Positions 41,720-53,044 are shown, counted from the stretch's first letter. The stretch is 64,000 nucleotides of DNA from Alloacidobacterium sp963823845 (GCA_963823845.1 CAWGND010000011.1:620001-684000), one strand, 5' to 3'. Numbers and translations are program-made. The notes: generated by a model from the letters alone, not told the origin.

Positions 41720-42370
41720 TTAAGCGGGAATATTCTTCTTCTTCCGGCTCAGCACAAACTCATTGTCGGTCTTCCTGCGGCTGGCGGTAGCACGATCAAT
41801 TTTGCGCCAGAAGGCTACGAAATAGTCCACAGCCGAAATCGTCGAAACCAGAGCCATGAAATAGACCGCCGTGACGGCTACTGGCCGCACCGGCATAATG
41901 AACCAGCCAAAGTGCCAAGCGTCCCAGCGATGCGCCAGAATCACCGCGACCACCGCCACAATCTGGATCACCGTCTTCAACTTGCCAACATCGCTTGCCT
42001 CGATTGTGAAACCCTCGGTGCTGGCAATACTGCGCAATCCAGTCACCAGGAACTCGCGGCCAATCACCAGCACCGCAATCCATGGTTTCACTATGTCCGG
42101 ACAATACTGGACTAAACAGATGAAGGCGGCCGTAATCAGTAGCTTATCGGCCAGTGGATCGAGCAGCATTCCGATCGTCGTAATCTGCCCGCGCCGCCGC
42201 GCCAGGTAGCCATCCACCCCGTCGGAAATCGAGACGAGAATAAAGAAGATCGAGACAAATAGTTCCTGCTCGCCATTCGGCCCGCGTAGTGGAAAATGAG
42301 GCGACAGCATCCAGATGAGGAGCGGAACGCTGAAGATGCGGCCCATCGTAATGGAGTTGGGAAGGTTCAC
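41720..42370 (-). CDS. pgsA: CDP-diacylglycerol--glycerol-3-phosphate 3-phosphatidyltransferase
   Basis: A 216-residue inner-membrane enzyme making phosphatidylglycerol phosphate. The CDP-alcohol phosphotransferase motif is exact: Asp 50, Asp 53, Gly 54, Ala 57, Arg 58, Gly 67, Asp 71 and Asp 75 (in SDGVDGYLARRR and GMLLDPLADK). It starts MNLPNSITMGRI, the normal PgsA start, and has several membrane segments after the motif. The tail RRKTDNEFVLSRKKKNIPA is basic and cytosolic. Confidence 0.93.
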   Translation of the reverse strand: MNLPNSITMGRIFSVPLLIWMLSPHFPLRGPNGEQELFVSIFFILVSISDGVDGYLARRRGQITTIGMLLDPLADKLLITAAFICLVQYCPDIVKPWIAVLVIGREFLVTGLRSIASTEGFTIEASDVGKLKTVIQIVAVVAVILAHRWDAWHFGWFIMPVRPVAVTAVYFMALVSTISAVDYFVAFWRKIDRATASRRKTDNEFVLSRKKKNIPA

Positions 42371-42459
42371 AGTGCCACGGCCGGCGAGACAGGCTCTACC
42401 TAGTCATTATGCACCAGTAAAGCAGTGCAAGCGAGGCGAGAGACCCTTACTGAGGTGAG

Positions 42460-43080
42460 TTATGGCTCCGGAGTCTCATCCACAATGCGATACCGCGCCG
42501 GGACCACAAACAAGGATGGGTCCGGAGCCGACCGGGTCACATCCTTCACCGCGACAATCTGCTCCCCGGTCCGGGGATCGTCATGCTGGATGATCAGGTA
42601 GATCGATAAATCGGGCGAATACCAGTACTGGTCGACGATTTCGACTTCTTTCCCAGTACCGCTGGACGCAGCAGGCACAGTCCATACCTTCCTGGTGCCC
42701 CGAAGCAGCGTTGTTCCCACCGTCTGCTCGCCCAGGTCTTCCTGCTTCGTGAACGCAGCGCCTGCGTGCGGCCCCAGAAGCGGAATGACCGGCTCAGTCG
42801 GCCGCGGCTGTGGCAAAACCCGCTGCCGTGCCAAATGATCAGATGGATTGAGAAATGTGCTCGTGCGGGTCGCCGGATCGTAGATCAGAGCCGACAGCAG
42901 AATTGGATCGCCCTTGTACGCGCTTGGGACAAGGGCTCTGCGCTCGTTATAGATACGTCCCGCGGCATCGCGGGCGATGTGGGCCACAGACGTGCGGATA
43001 TTGAAGGAGCCATCCGGCAGCTTTTCCTTCGAGACAATGTCAACCGTCGCCGAAAACGGCGCGTTCGGAACCGGCGTCAC
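42460..43080 (-). CDS. Secreted protein of unknown function, separated from its signal peptide by a frame break
   Basis: This 206-codon frame begins at GTG 43080 (VTPVPNAPFSATVDIVSKEK) and contains GRIYNERRALVPS, LIYDPATRTSTFLNP and VWTVPAASSG, a type of secreted acidobacterial protein without assigned function. It has no signal peptide of its own. A signal peptide with a good ribosome site is encoded just upstream (43220) in another frame. Removing one GT from a GTGTGT tract at 43106-43111 (minus strand) would join them into one protein from 43220. Either an indel error or a real mutation or slippage site explains this. Confidence 0.6.
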   Translation of the reverse strand: MTPVPNAPFSATVDIVSKEKLPDGSFNIRTSVAHIARDAAGRIYNERRALVPSAYKGDPILLSALIYDPATRTSTFLNPSDHLARQRVLPQPRPTEPVIPLLGPHAGAAFTKQEDLGEQTVGTTLLRGTRKVWTVPAASSGTGKEVEIVDQYWYSPDLSIYLIIQHDDPRTGEQIVAVKDVTRSAPDPSLFVVPARYRIVDETPEP

Positions 43081-43096
43081 GAAAACCCCGCCAACG

Positions 43097-43220
43097 CGAA
43101 CATCTACACACCACGATAATCACGGGGCATCGGCGACGAACCAGTCTGGCCAACTGCCGAAGCGGCACCTGTGAAACCCAGCAGGCAAAGAAGCGCGATT
43201 CGCAATCTACCGTCAGGCAT
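43097..43220 (-). pseudogene. Signal-peptide fragment of the preceding secreted protein gene
   Basis: ATG 43220 with GAGGG at 6 bases encodes MPDGRLRIALLCLLGFTG followed by a signal cleavage region (AASAVGQ), then a stop after PRDYRGV. The next frame downstream continues as DVRVGGVFVTPVP. The fragment is therefore the 5' end of the 42460-43080 gene. The break is a two-base change in a GT repeat. Confidence 0.6.
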
Positions 43221-43293
43221 GATTTCCCTCGCAGAAAAAGCATATCGCAGGCCTCGACGAGCCTGGTCGACACACCGCAAGAAAATCCTTTCC

Positions 43294-43342
43294 CATAGAA
43301 GTTCGAGTGGTGTATAGTTCTCTTACATAGAACTTCGAGTGG
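43294..43342 (+). promoter_or_regulatory. Two direct repeats upstream of padR, putative PadR operator
   Basis: CATAGAAGTTCGAGTGG (43294-43310) and CATAGAACTTCGAGTGG (43326-43342) differ at one base and are spaced 32 bp, about three helical turns. The second ends 14 bp before the padR ATG. PadR regulators usually control their own promoters, so this is a likely autoregulatory site. Confidence 0.5.
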
Positions 43343-43356
43343 AGAGATAGATCATT

Positions 43357-43638
43357 ATGGGCGGTGGCAAAAAACAAACAGACGTCGACATGCTGAAAGG
43401 CACGCTCGACATGCTGATTCTCAGAACCCTTGTCATGGGCCCCGCCCACGGTCATACCATCGCCCACGTCATCGAGCACACGTCGGAAAATGTGCTCGAT
43501 GTGGAACAGGGCTCGCTTTATCCAGCCCTTCATCGCCTTGAAGATCGCGGCTGGGTTTCTTCCTACTGGGGTGCAAGCGAGAACAACCGCAAGGCCAAGT
43601 TCTACCAGTTGACGCCGCGGGCCGAAAGCAGCTGGTAG
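43357..43638 (+). pseudogene. PadR-family regulator, frame broken near its C-terminus
   Basis: The winged-helix domain is complete: TDVDMLKGTLDMLILRTLVM, HGHTIAHVIEHTSENVLDV, EQGSLYPALHRLEDRGWVSS, then NNRKAKFYQLTP. The frame then stops at 43638 after 93 codons. A one-base change near 43615-43621 would continue as GRKQLVAEAGRWRQIVEAIG and end RVMGESLE at 43706, the usual length (about 115) and ending for this group. The intact gene would thus span 43357-43706, directly before the ADOP permease gene, the standard acidobacterial pairing. DNA binding may survive truncation, but the helix that often serves dimerisation is lost. Confidence 0.8.
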
Positions 43639-43717
43639 CCGAAGCAGGACGCTGGCGGCAGATCGTCGAAGCCATCGGCCGCGTGATGGGCGAGAGCCTC
43701 GAGTAAAGGGAGAAACC

Positions 43718-46341
43718 GTGAGCCTCAGAAAATTCTTCAGCAGGCGCAAGCACGATGCCGAATTCGCGCGCGAAATCGAAGCCCACATCAGCATAGAAAC
43801 AGCTGAAAATCTCGCTCGCGGCCTTTCGCCGCAAGAAGCGCACCGTCAGGCATATCTGAAGTTCGGCAGCCCGCGCCGCGTCCGCGAAGAAGATTGGGAG
43901 TTCAACACCCTGCGTTTCATCGACGACCTCTGGCGCGATTTCCGATACTCCGCCCGCACACTATGGCGTACGCCCGGATTCGCTCTCGTCGCTGTCATCG
44001 TCATGGCGCTCGGCATCGGCGCAAATACCGCGATCTTTACCGTGGTCCGCTCTGTGCTGTTCAAGCCATTGCCCTTCAAAGATCCCGATCGCCTGATCCA
44101 GCTTTACGAAAAATCCGCCGATAACCGCCACTCTTACAACTACGTTGCTGGCGGCATGTACGCAGCGTGGAAGATACAGTCGCCAAGCATCGAACAGATG
44201 GGCATCTACAGCGCCAACGATGTCAATCTATCCGATAACGGCGGAGAGCTGCCCGAACGTGTTCGTTATGCAGAAGGCTCGTGGGATCTTTTCTCAACGC
44301 TCGGCGTCGCGCCTGAGATCGGCCGCTTTTTCACCGCTTCAGAAGATAGCCCTCAAGGTGCAGCCACTGTCGTCTTAACGCACAGCCTGTGGGAGCGCCG
44401 TTACGGTGGCGACCGCAATATCCTCGGCAAGACGATCCAGATCAACTCCCATCCTTATACCGTCATCGGAGTGCTGCCGCCCTCGTTTACCTATCCCGAC
44501 CCGCATATTCAGATATGGACTGCGATCTACCACCAAGAAGACCCCGTCCAAATGCCGAAAGTTGACTCTCACAATTACTTCGTTGTTGCACGGCTACGAC
44601 CCGGCGTCAGCATGGCACAGGCATTGAGCGAAATCGATACCTCGACCAAACGCGTCCACATGAGCCACCCCACGCCATTCACCGCAAATGGCGCCAACGC
44701 ACGCACGCTGCTCGACGGAGTTGTTTACGCAGCGCGTACGCAGCTTTACATTTTGCTCTCGGCAACGACTTGCATCCTGCTCATCGCCTGCCTCAACGTA
44801 GCCAGCCTTCTCGTCGCGCGCGCGGCGTCGCGTCGCAAAGAAATCTCGATTCGCGCCTCCCTCGGCGGCAGCCGTCTGCGACTGCTGCGCGAGCAGGTAA
44901 CGGAAAGCCTGGTTCTCGCCACCGCTGCAGGCGCTCTCGGACTTCCGCTGGCATGGCTTGGGACGAAATGGCTTATCCATGCACGTCCCGACCTGGCTCG
45001 CGTTGATGCAGTCCATTTCGACGGCGCTTGTTATCCTCTTTGGACTTGGCATGGTCGTACTCAGCGGCGTTCTCGCAGGCCTGGTTCCGGGCTTTTCTTT
45101 CCTGCGCGGCCCGCTGCTTGAGTCCTTGCAGGAGTCTTCGCGCACGAACAGTGCCGGCTCATCCACAGCGCGGCTGAGAAAAATTCTGCTCGCCGTCGAA
45201 GTCGGGTTCACCGTCGTGCTTCTCACCACCGCAGGACTCTTGCTCAAGAGCTACCAGAAATTGCGCTCGCTTGATCTCGGCTGCGAAACCCGCAATGTGC
45301 TTACCATGGGGTTCTTACTGCCCGATGTGCAGTACGACACGCCCGCCAAGAAAAGCGCCTTCTTTTCTGAGCTTCTCGATCGGTTGCATGCGCTGCCCGG
45401 TGTGAAAACCGCAGCGCTCGCCACTACGCTGCCCGGCCAGGGCTACGGCGGCGATCAGAGCTTTACCATCCCTGAACACCCAACCGGAGCTCAGATCGGC
45501 CTGAATGCAATGATCCGCGCTGTCGATCCGGGCTATTTTCAGGCGGTGGGGATTCCGTTATTGAGTGGCCGCGCTTTTGAAGACCGCGAAAGGCTGCAGG
45601 CAGGTTCTTCAAGTGTAATCATCAGCCAGTCCCTGGCACGCCAGTATTTCCCGAATGAAAATCCACTGGGCAAACATATCCACGCCGACATTTGGGGAAA
45701 TGCCAACTTTGAAATCGTCGGCGTTGTTGGCGACACGCTTTGGAGCCTTACGGAGCCAGCGGGCCCGACCATGTACTTCCCCATTTTGTCCGGCCCATGG
45801 TGGTGGTCGTCTATCGCTGTCCGCTCCGATCAGGATGTAACCACTCTCGCGCTACCCGTGCAGAAGCTTCTCGCGAAACTCGACCCCAACCTACCCGTCG
45901 CCGACGTGCTGACAATGGAACAATCCATCGGCCAATCGACGCTCGATGCTAACTTCACTTCAATGCTCGTGCTCGCTTTCGCCGATCATCGCGCTGTTGC
46001 TCGCAGCCGTGGGCTTGTATGGAGTTCTCTCTTATATGGCGACGCAGAGGAGCAGCGAGATCGGGATTCGTATCGCACTCGGCGCACCGCGCAGTTCCGT
46101 ATTGCGTCTTCTGCTAGTTGACGGCCTGACCCCGGCATGGATCGGCTTGGTCTTGGGACTGATTGCGAGTGGCTTCACCGTGCAGCTCATCCGCAGCATG
46201 CTCTACGGCGCACAACCGCTCGACTGGACCATATTCACCGCAGTCGCCGCATTGCTATCACTCGTTGCCGCAACCGCCTGCGTCATCCCCGCTTGGCGTG
46301 CCTCACGCCTCGATCCAGTACAGGCGCTGCGCATGGAATAG
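43718..46341 (+). pseudogene. Acidobacterial duplicated orphan permease (ADOP, MacB/FtsX-like), two frame breaks
   Basis: Three consecutive open frames make one permease of about 870 residues: 43718 to about 45028, then to about 45984, then to 46341. The first part has the N-terminal LSPQEAHRQAYLKFGSP region typical of ADOP, a membrane helix (FALVAVIVMALGIGANTAIF) and a MacB periplasmic domain. FtsX-like cores follow (LLIACLNVASLLVARA and LLLAAVGLYGVLSYMATQ), ending ASRLDPVQALRME. One extra base at about 45028 (GCTTGTT) and one at about 45984 account for both breaks. The start is GTG 43718 after AGGGAG. These permeases lack an ATPase gene and their substrate is unknown. If the breaks are real the gene is dead. 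Confidence 0.85.
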
Positions 46342-46350
46342 GCAAAAAGA

Positions 46351-46378
46351 AAGAGGGCGGATTGTGATCCGTCCTCTT
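46351..46378 (-). terminator. Terminator between ADOP gene and gdhA
   Basis: AAGAGGGCGGAT pairs with ATCCGTCCTCTT (one G-T pair in RNA) around TGTG. Read on the minus strand it is followed by T-rich TTCTTTTTG, so it fits as the gdhA terminator. It may also stop convergent transcription from the plus strand. Confidence 0.7.
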
Positions 46379-46399
46379 CATTCAGTGTCTGCTCGGAAG

Positions 46400-47665
<1,266 letters not shown>

Positions 47666-48206
47666 ACGAAATCTATTTCTCCCTTTGGACCGCCTGACAG
47701 TCCCGACCGATTGTCCACCCCAGGCGTTAGCATTGTGTCAACGCCAGACAAACCATTTCAGACACGCCGAAAACCGGTCATTTCGGCATGCTTATCCCAT
47801 TTGTTTGACCCTCAACTGCAGCAAAAGACGCACATCCGGCCAAACTCACCGAGTATAGGCCTCTGTCCGGACACCCCGCAAGCACCGTAGTAACCACGGT
47901 CACGTATCTAACTGGATGCCAAAGACCTAACGACGCCATCCCGAGCCTCCCTGAACAAAGCGAAGGGCCCGCGCGTAGAAGACCGTTCGGCTTGCCCGCA
48001 GATGCGCGAGAAAGGTGGTTGGAGTAGGACGAGACTGATGATCGCCGGCCACAGAGTTTATTGCGGATGACGGCGCAATCGCATTGCCAGGGGATTGGCA
48101 AAAGGAAGGGTAAACAGGAGCGTCAATAGAAGAAAAGGGCGTGTGGATTCAAACTTACCCCGCTGCCATCTCCGTTCATTTCCTTACGGTACGATAACCA
48201 CAAGCC
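47666..48206. other. Intergenic region between divergent gdhA and trpE
   Basis: About 540 bp with no convincing gene. GCCGAAA (47766-47772) and TTTCGGC (47781-47787) form a 7-bp stem about 100 bp before gdhA and could belong to its leader. No Trp-codon leader peptide or attenuator is visible upstream of trpE. Confidence 0.4.
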
Positions 48207-49718
48207 ATGCCATCGCACGAAACCTCGCTCCCCAGCCGCGCCGAATTCCTGAAACTGGCCCGCACGCACACGCTGGTGCCTCTATACCGCACGCTCACCG
48301 CCGACCTCGAAACGCCCGTCACCGCCTTTCTCCGCCTTGCCGCCGAAGAACCCGAATGCTTTCTCCTTGAATCGGTCGAGCAGGGCGAAAAAATCGGCCG
48401 CTACACCTTCATCGGCATTCGTCCGTTCCGCAAGATCGTCGCCCGCGGCAAAAACATCGAGATCACGGAAAACGGCAAGCTGCACCACATCGAAGATGAC
48501 ATCTTCAACCTCTGCAAAGGATTGCTCAGCAGCCACAAGCCTGCGCGCATCCCCGGCCTGCCACCCTTCACCGCCGGAGCCGTCGGCTTCTTCGCCTACG
48601 ACGTCGTCCGCCAGATCGAGCGCCTGCCCGAGACCACGAACGACGACCTCGGCCTGCCCGACGCCTGCCTCATGTTCTTCCACGAGGTGCTGGCCTTCGA
48701 TCACATCCGCAAAGAGATGCTGCTCATTGTGACGGCGGATGTCACGCAGCAGAAACCCGACCGAGCCTATGCTGGCGCTCTCAAGCGCCTCGACAAATTG
48801 GAAAAGCGCCTCGCCGCTCCATTACAGAAACCGAAGAAGAAAAAAGTCAGCGGCAAACTCAAGCTCACATCGCAAACCAGAAAGAAAGACTTCCTGAAGG
48901 CTGTCGAAGTCGCCAAGGAGTACATTGCCGCAGGCGATGTCTTTCAAGTCGTCCTGTCGCAGCGCTTCGACGTTGAACCCGGCGTCGATCCCTTCTCGGT
49001 CTACCGCGCCCTGCGCATCGTCAACCCATCGCCGTATCTCTACTTCCTGCGCCTCAGCCTGAAGAAAGAAGGTGCCGGCGGCTTAGAGGTAGCCACGCAC
49101 ATCGCCGGCTCGTCTCCGGAATTATTAGTGAAGGTCCATCAGGGCCGCATCCAGTACCGTCCCATTGCCGGAACGCGCCCGCGCGGCGCGAGCGAAGAAG
49201 ACGACCGCCGCATCGCCGACGAAATGCTGCACGATGAAAAAGAGCGCGCCGAGCACGTCATGCTCGTCGATCTCGGCCGCAATGACGTTGGCCGCGTCAG
49301 TGAATACGGCTCGGTCGAAGTCAAAGAGCTGATGACCGTCGAACGCTACTCGCACGTCATGCACATCGTCAGCGGTATCGAAGGCAAGCTCCGCCCCGAA
49401 TTGCATGCCGTCGACGCCTTCCGCGCCTGCTTCCCCGCCGGAACCCTCAGCGGCGCCCCCAAAGTCCGCGCCATGGAAATCATCGAAGAACTCGAACCCA
49501 CGCGCCGCGGCATCTACGGCGGCAGCGTCCTCTACGCCGACTACTCCGGCAACCTCGACTCCTGCATCGCCATCCGCACGCTGCTACAGCAAGGCAAGCA
49601 GGGCCACATCCAGGCCGGCGCCGGCATCGTAGCCGACTCCGTCCCGGAGAAAGAATTTGAGGAATCCGTGAACAAATCCCGCGCTGTCGTAAGAGCTATT
49701 GAACGCGCTAGAGGCTAG
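48207..49718 (+). CDS. trpE: Anthranilate synthase component I
   Basis: A 503-residue chorismate-binding enzyme forming anthranilate for tryptophan. The N-terminal part has LLESVEQGEKIGRYTFIG. The C-terminal catalytic domain has YIAAGDVFQVVLSQRF, NPSPYLYFLR, AGTRPRGASEEDD, LVDLGRNDVGRVS, HIVSGIEGKL, FPAGTLSGAPKVRAME and RRGIYGGSVLY. PABA synthase and isochorismate synthases share the fold, but the full-length N-domain with LLES favours TrpE. No trpG, trpD or trpC is adjacent. Confidence 0.9.
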   Translation: MPSHETSLPSRAEFLKLARTHTLVPLYRTLTADLETPVTAFLRLAAEEPECFLLESVEQGEKIGRYTFIGIRPFRKIVARGKNIEITENGKLHHIEDDIFNLCKGLLSSHKPARIPGLPPFTAGAVGFFAYDVVRQIERLPETTNDDLGLPDACLMFFHEVLAFDHIRKEMLLIVTADVTQQKPDRAYAGALKRLDKLEKRLAAPLQKPKKKKVSGKLKLTSQTRKKDFLKAVEVAKEYIAAGDVFQVVLSQRFDVEPGVDPFSVYRALRIVNPSPYLYFLRLSLKKEGAGGLEVATHIAGSSPELLVKVHQGRIQYRPIAGTRPRGASEEDDRRIADEMLHDEKERAEHVMLVDLGRNDVGRVSEYGSVEVKELMTVERYSHVMHIVSGIEGKLRPELHAVDAFRACFPAGTLSGAPKVRAMEIIEELEPTRRGIYGGSVLYADYSGNLDSCIAIRTLLQQGKQGHIQAGAGIVADSVPEKEFEESVNKSRAVVRAIERARG

Positions 49719-49760
49719 CTACTCAACCGGCAGGGGCCTACCCGTCAAGCCGCAGTAGAT

Positions 49761-50312
49761 CTACGCCGGTCGGATGAATTCCGTCCGATAGTCTGGAGCC
49801 AGCACCCCGGCCTTCGTCCTGAATTCCGCTTCTGCCGCTTCGTCGAGCCTGGGTGGAGGCGTTGTGCGAGTCACGACGGGAATGCCTACCTTCATAAAGA
49901 ATTCTTCCTGGCCTGCTGGAGAGCAGATGCAAAGTAGTCTCGCCGGCTTCGCTGCAGCGTTTCGAAACTGATGCGGAGCGTTCGCGGGAATGTGGATTGT
50001 CGCACTAGCTCTGACAGTTTGCTTGACGCCGCGAAAGGTGAACTCCAGTTCTCCCTCAAGTAAGGTGAATGTCTCTTCGAAGTCATGGCGATGAGGAGGC
50101 GGTCCTCCTCCTGGAGGGATGTGCATATCGATGAGGCAGTACCGCCCCGCAGTGTCTTTCCCGTTAAGTAGGATCGTGTACGTATCTCCCACTAACCCGA
50201 TGTGAGGAAGACTTCCGTCCGTGTCTGCCCGTGCAACTGCCATGTCGCGGTTCAGGTCGTCTGCAGGAATCGAGGCGCTGGGATGCACAGACTGATTTGA
50301 TTCACTAGGCAT
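49761..50312 (-). CDS. Cupin-domain protein
   Basis: A 183-residue protein with one cupin barrel. Motif 1 is PPGGGPPPHRHDFEETFTLLEGELEFTF (two His and a Glu as metal ligands); motif 2 is IHIPANAPHQFRN. ATG 50312 follows AGAAGGAG at 6 bases. Such single-domain cupins include dioxygenases, isomerases and sensors; nothing here decides between them. No signal peptide, so cytoplasmic. Confidence 0.8.
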   Translation of the reverse strand: MPSESNQSVHPSASIPADDLNRDMAVARADTDGSLPHIGLVGDTYTILLNGKDTAGRYCLIDMHIPPGGGPPPHRHDFEETFTLLEGELEFTFRGVKQTVRASATIHIPANAPHQFRNAAAKPARLLCICSPAGQEEFFMKVGIPVVTRTTPPPRLDEAAEAEFRTKAGVLAPDYRTEFIRPA

Positions 50313-50459
50313 GTGCAACTCCTTCTGGTTAACTGGCGCGGATACGCGCCTCCAAATGAGATGGTCAGGATGGCCCCCGTTATCCCAAAGACACAAACAT
50401 TACACAAAATTCACCCGCTAATAATGGATACCTGCTCGTATGTGAGCAGAGGACCGATC

Positions 50460-51307
50460 ATGGCCACCGCTCCCATTATTGAAGAAAAGGCAGAGACGAA
50501 AGCACCCCCTCTAAGCCGCAGCGCGCAAGGCACCTCGCTGAACTGGCTCACCATCTTCTTCATGATCGTCTTTCATGCCGCCACCATCGCCGCCCTGTTC
50601 TTTTTCACATGGAAAGCCTTCGCCCTCGCCATCCTTCTCTGGTTCGTTGCCATCAATCTCGGAATCAGCATCGGCTATCACAGACTCCTGACACATCGCG
50701 GCTTCAGGGTTCCCAGGTATCTTAGATATTTCCTCGTCTGCTGCGGCACACTCGCACTTGAAGGCGGCCCCCTTTTCTGGGTGGTGAACCATCGCGTTCA
50801 TCATCAGCTCACCGACCGGCCCGGCGATCCTCACACGCCACGTGACGGCAGCTGGTGGGCGCACGCCGGCTGGGTCATATACGGGAAGGGCCTGAGCGCC
50901 CAGCCGGAGTTGATCCGCAAGTATGCGCCCGATGTACTGGCCGACCCAGTCCTGATGTGGCTCAGCAACTACCACTGGGTGCCGCTCAGCCTCCTCGCCG
51001 TCATCCTGTTCGCTGTGGGTGGCTGGCCTTTTCTGCTCTGGGAAATCTTTCTTCGCGTTACGCTGGGACTCACTCCGTATGGCTCGTGAATTCCGCAACC
51101 CATATGTGGGGAGCAAGGCGTTTCTCTACTCAGGATGATTCTCGAAACCTGTGGTGGGTCTCCATGCTCACCGGCGGAGAAGGGTGGCACAACAATCACC
51201 ACGCACACCCCGTCTCCGCCCGCCACGGAGTCGCCTGGTATGAATACGATCTGAACTACTACTGCATCTGGCTTTTGGGAAAGATCGGCCTCGCATCCAC
51301 ACTTTAA
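50460..51307 (+). pseudogene. Acyl-CoA/fatty acid delta-9 desaturase, one frame break
   Basis: A membrane di-iron desaturase of about 282 residues. The first frame has membrane segments (LNWLTIFFMIVFHAATIAAL), histidine box 1 (GYHRLLTHRGF) and box 2 (NHRVHHQLTD), and stops at 51089. The continuation with box 3 (GEGWHNNHHAHPVSARHGV) lies in another frame to 51307. A single missing base near 51070 (between GGACT and CACTCC) would join ...VTLGL to HSVWLVNSATHMWG. Start ATG 50460 follows AGAGGA. Without box 3 the enzyme cannot work, so this is an inactive gene or a sequence error. It would introduce a double bond into membrane fatty acids. Confidence 0.85.
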
Positions 51308-51308
51308 C

Positions 51309-52457
51309 TCAGCGAGGCGTCAAACTCCCGGGCGAATAAGGTCCCTTCGAATTCCCGGGACCGCCCACAAACTGGATCGTAGGAATCCGCTCGTCCACTT
51401 CTGGCAGAGGCGGAAACGCTGCATGCGGCTCGGCCTGATACCAATAAGCAACAGAAGAATACGTGTCCGACCTGTGATTGGCATGTCCATGCTCAATCGT
51501 CGCCTTGAACGACTTCGAAAACGGAATCGGCGAATCCAGATGAAAGCGATAGACGCTCCAGCGGCTTCCGGCAATCTCTCTTCCCACCAGCGGCGCCCCA
51601 TTCATCGGAAGGCTGTAACTACCCCCGCCGAAATCCCACGCGCCAAGGAAATAATCCTCCGACCCAGTGCCAATAAATGTAGGCAGCGCCGCGCCATCGA
51701 CAAAGAACATATCGTCGCCTTCGCCCCACCAACCATCCTGGTTTTGCAGGATGGACATGGTCACGCCGACAAACTGTCCATGCCCCTGCGCCTCCACCCA
51801 TACATAGTTGTCCTTGCCATCCACGTTGCGCTTATAGTTCACAATCGGATCGCCATTCTCATACCACTGCCCCGTCCATCCATGATTCGGCTGCGCCTGC
51901 CTGTACTGCGCATGAAAATACAGCGTGTCCTTCGGCAAAGGCTTGGCATCCGTCCGATAGTCAATGTTCCAGTACAAGCTCCCCAGCGAATCCTTGCCGT
52001 CATTCGTGATCGTGACCTTTGCGTGTCGCGCATACGGCATTGGGAAGTAGCAGTTCATTGCCCGGTCATGCGATACCGTCAGCACCGGCGTCTCCCATGG
52101 AACAATTTCGCCCGTGCCCAGCCCGTAGAAGTCGCCAATCGGCGCTTCCACGCTCGGCGACTCCTCGCCATCCCAGTAGATCCGCAGCACAATGCGTTTC
52201 AGAAAGAACGGCTCGCTGTCCGCAAGCGTGAACCACATGTGTGAAATCATCCCCGGCCCGTCGACGTCCAGCAAGGTGAGCGTCTCCCCTGGAGTCACCG
52301 TACGGTAATCCGCATTCCCGCCCGTCGACTGCCGGCTCGACGACCGCTGCAGCGTATACGTCTGCTGCTGCGTAGGATCCGGCATCCAGGCTGGAATCTG
52401 TCCATACGAAGCAGGCCCCACTACTGCCGCCAGAATCAGAAACACAATAGGACGCAT
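51309..52457 (-). CDS. DUF2961 / GH172-family glycoside hydrolase
   Basis: A 382-residue secreted protein (signal IVFLILAAVVGPASYGQ). Family features are LLDVDGPGMISHMWFTL, IYWDGEESPSVEAPIGDFYG, MPYARHAKVTITNDG and FIGTGSEDYFLGAWDF, a doubled jelly-roll fold. GH172 members act on fructofuranose or arabinofuranose linkages, for example difructose anhydrides or arabinogalactan; the substrate here is not clear. The stop is 1 bp from the convergent desaturase stop. Confidence 0.87.
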   Translation of the reverse strand: MRPIVFLILAAVVGPASYGQIPAWMPDPTQQQTYTLQRSSSRQSTGGNADYRTVTPGETLTLLDVDGPGMISHMWFTLADSEPFFLKRIVLRIYWDGEESPSVEAPIGDFYGLGTGEIVPWETPVLTVSHDRAMNCYFPMPYARHAKVTITNDGKDSLGSLYWNIDYRTDAKPLPKDTLYFHAQYRQAQPNHGWTGQWYENGDPIVNYKRNVDGKDNYVWVEAQGHGQFVGVTMSILQNQDGWWGEGDDMFFVDGAALPTFIGTGSEDYFLGAWDFGGGSYSLPMNGAPLVGREIAGSRWSVYRFHLDSPIPFSKSFKATIEHGHANHRSDTYSSVAYWYQAEPHAAFPPLPEVDERIPTIQFVGGPGNSKGPYSPGSLTPR

Positions 52458-52578
52458 TACGAGAGCTCCCAGAAAATCGGTTCCGATACTATCACCACGG
52501 AGGCGGCTCAGATCTCTCCAGATGTACCAGGAATCCGTGGGCCAGGCATTGTCATCTAATCATCGAAAGAAGGACAAC

Positions 52579-53028
52579 ATGCCGGTCATCCGCGCCTGCC
52601 CGCATTGCGGACAGAAAAATCGCATCCCCGCAACTCATTTAGCCGACACAGGCCGCTGCGGAGCCTGCAAGAACGCGCTTCCGCCCGTCAGCGAACCCCT
52701 CGCCGCCGACACCGCACTTTTCGACGAGATCCTCCAGAACGCCCGCGTCCCGGTGCTCGTTGATTTCTGGGCCGACTGGTGCGGTCCCTGCCGCATGGCC
52801 GCGCCCGAAGTCGCCCGCACGGCCGCCGACCTCGCCGGACAGGCCGTCGTCCTCAAAGTCGACTCCGACAAGCACCCGCAGCTTGCCGCCCGCTACAACG
52901 TCCGCGGCATCCCCAACTTCCTCGTCCTCGCAGGAGGAAAGCCCGTGCATCAGCAGGCAGGGTTAGTCGACCATAAGCAAATGGAAGCCTGGCTCCGCTC
53001 CGCGGCAGCCGTAGGTACCCCCTCCTAA
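52579..53028 (+). CDS. Thioredoxin with N-terminal zinc ribbon (TrxC/Trx2-like)
   Basis: A 149-residue cytoplasmic thiol reductase. The N-terminal zinc finger has Cys 7, Cys 10, Cys 27 and Cys 30 (ACPHCGQ and GRCGACKN), as in E. coli thioredoxin 2. The thioredoxin domain has the active site FWADWCGPCRM (Cys 68, Cys 71) and the cis-Pro loop VRGIPNFLVL. ATG 52579 after AAGGA gives the standard N-terminus. Trx2 types are usually linked to oxidative stress. Confidence 0.9.
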   Translation: MPVIRACPHCGQKNRIPATHLADTGRCGACKNALPPVSEPLAADTALFDEILQNARVPVLVDFWADWCGPCRMAAPEVARTAADLAGQAVVLKVDSDKHPQLAARYNVRGIPNFLVLAGGKPVHQQAGLVDHKQMEAWLRSAAAVGTPS

Positions 53029-53044
53029 GCGCAGGGAAAGCAAA

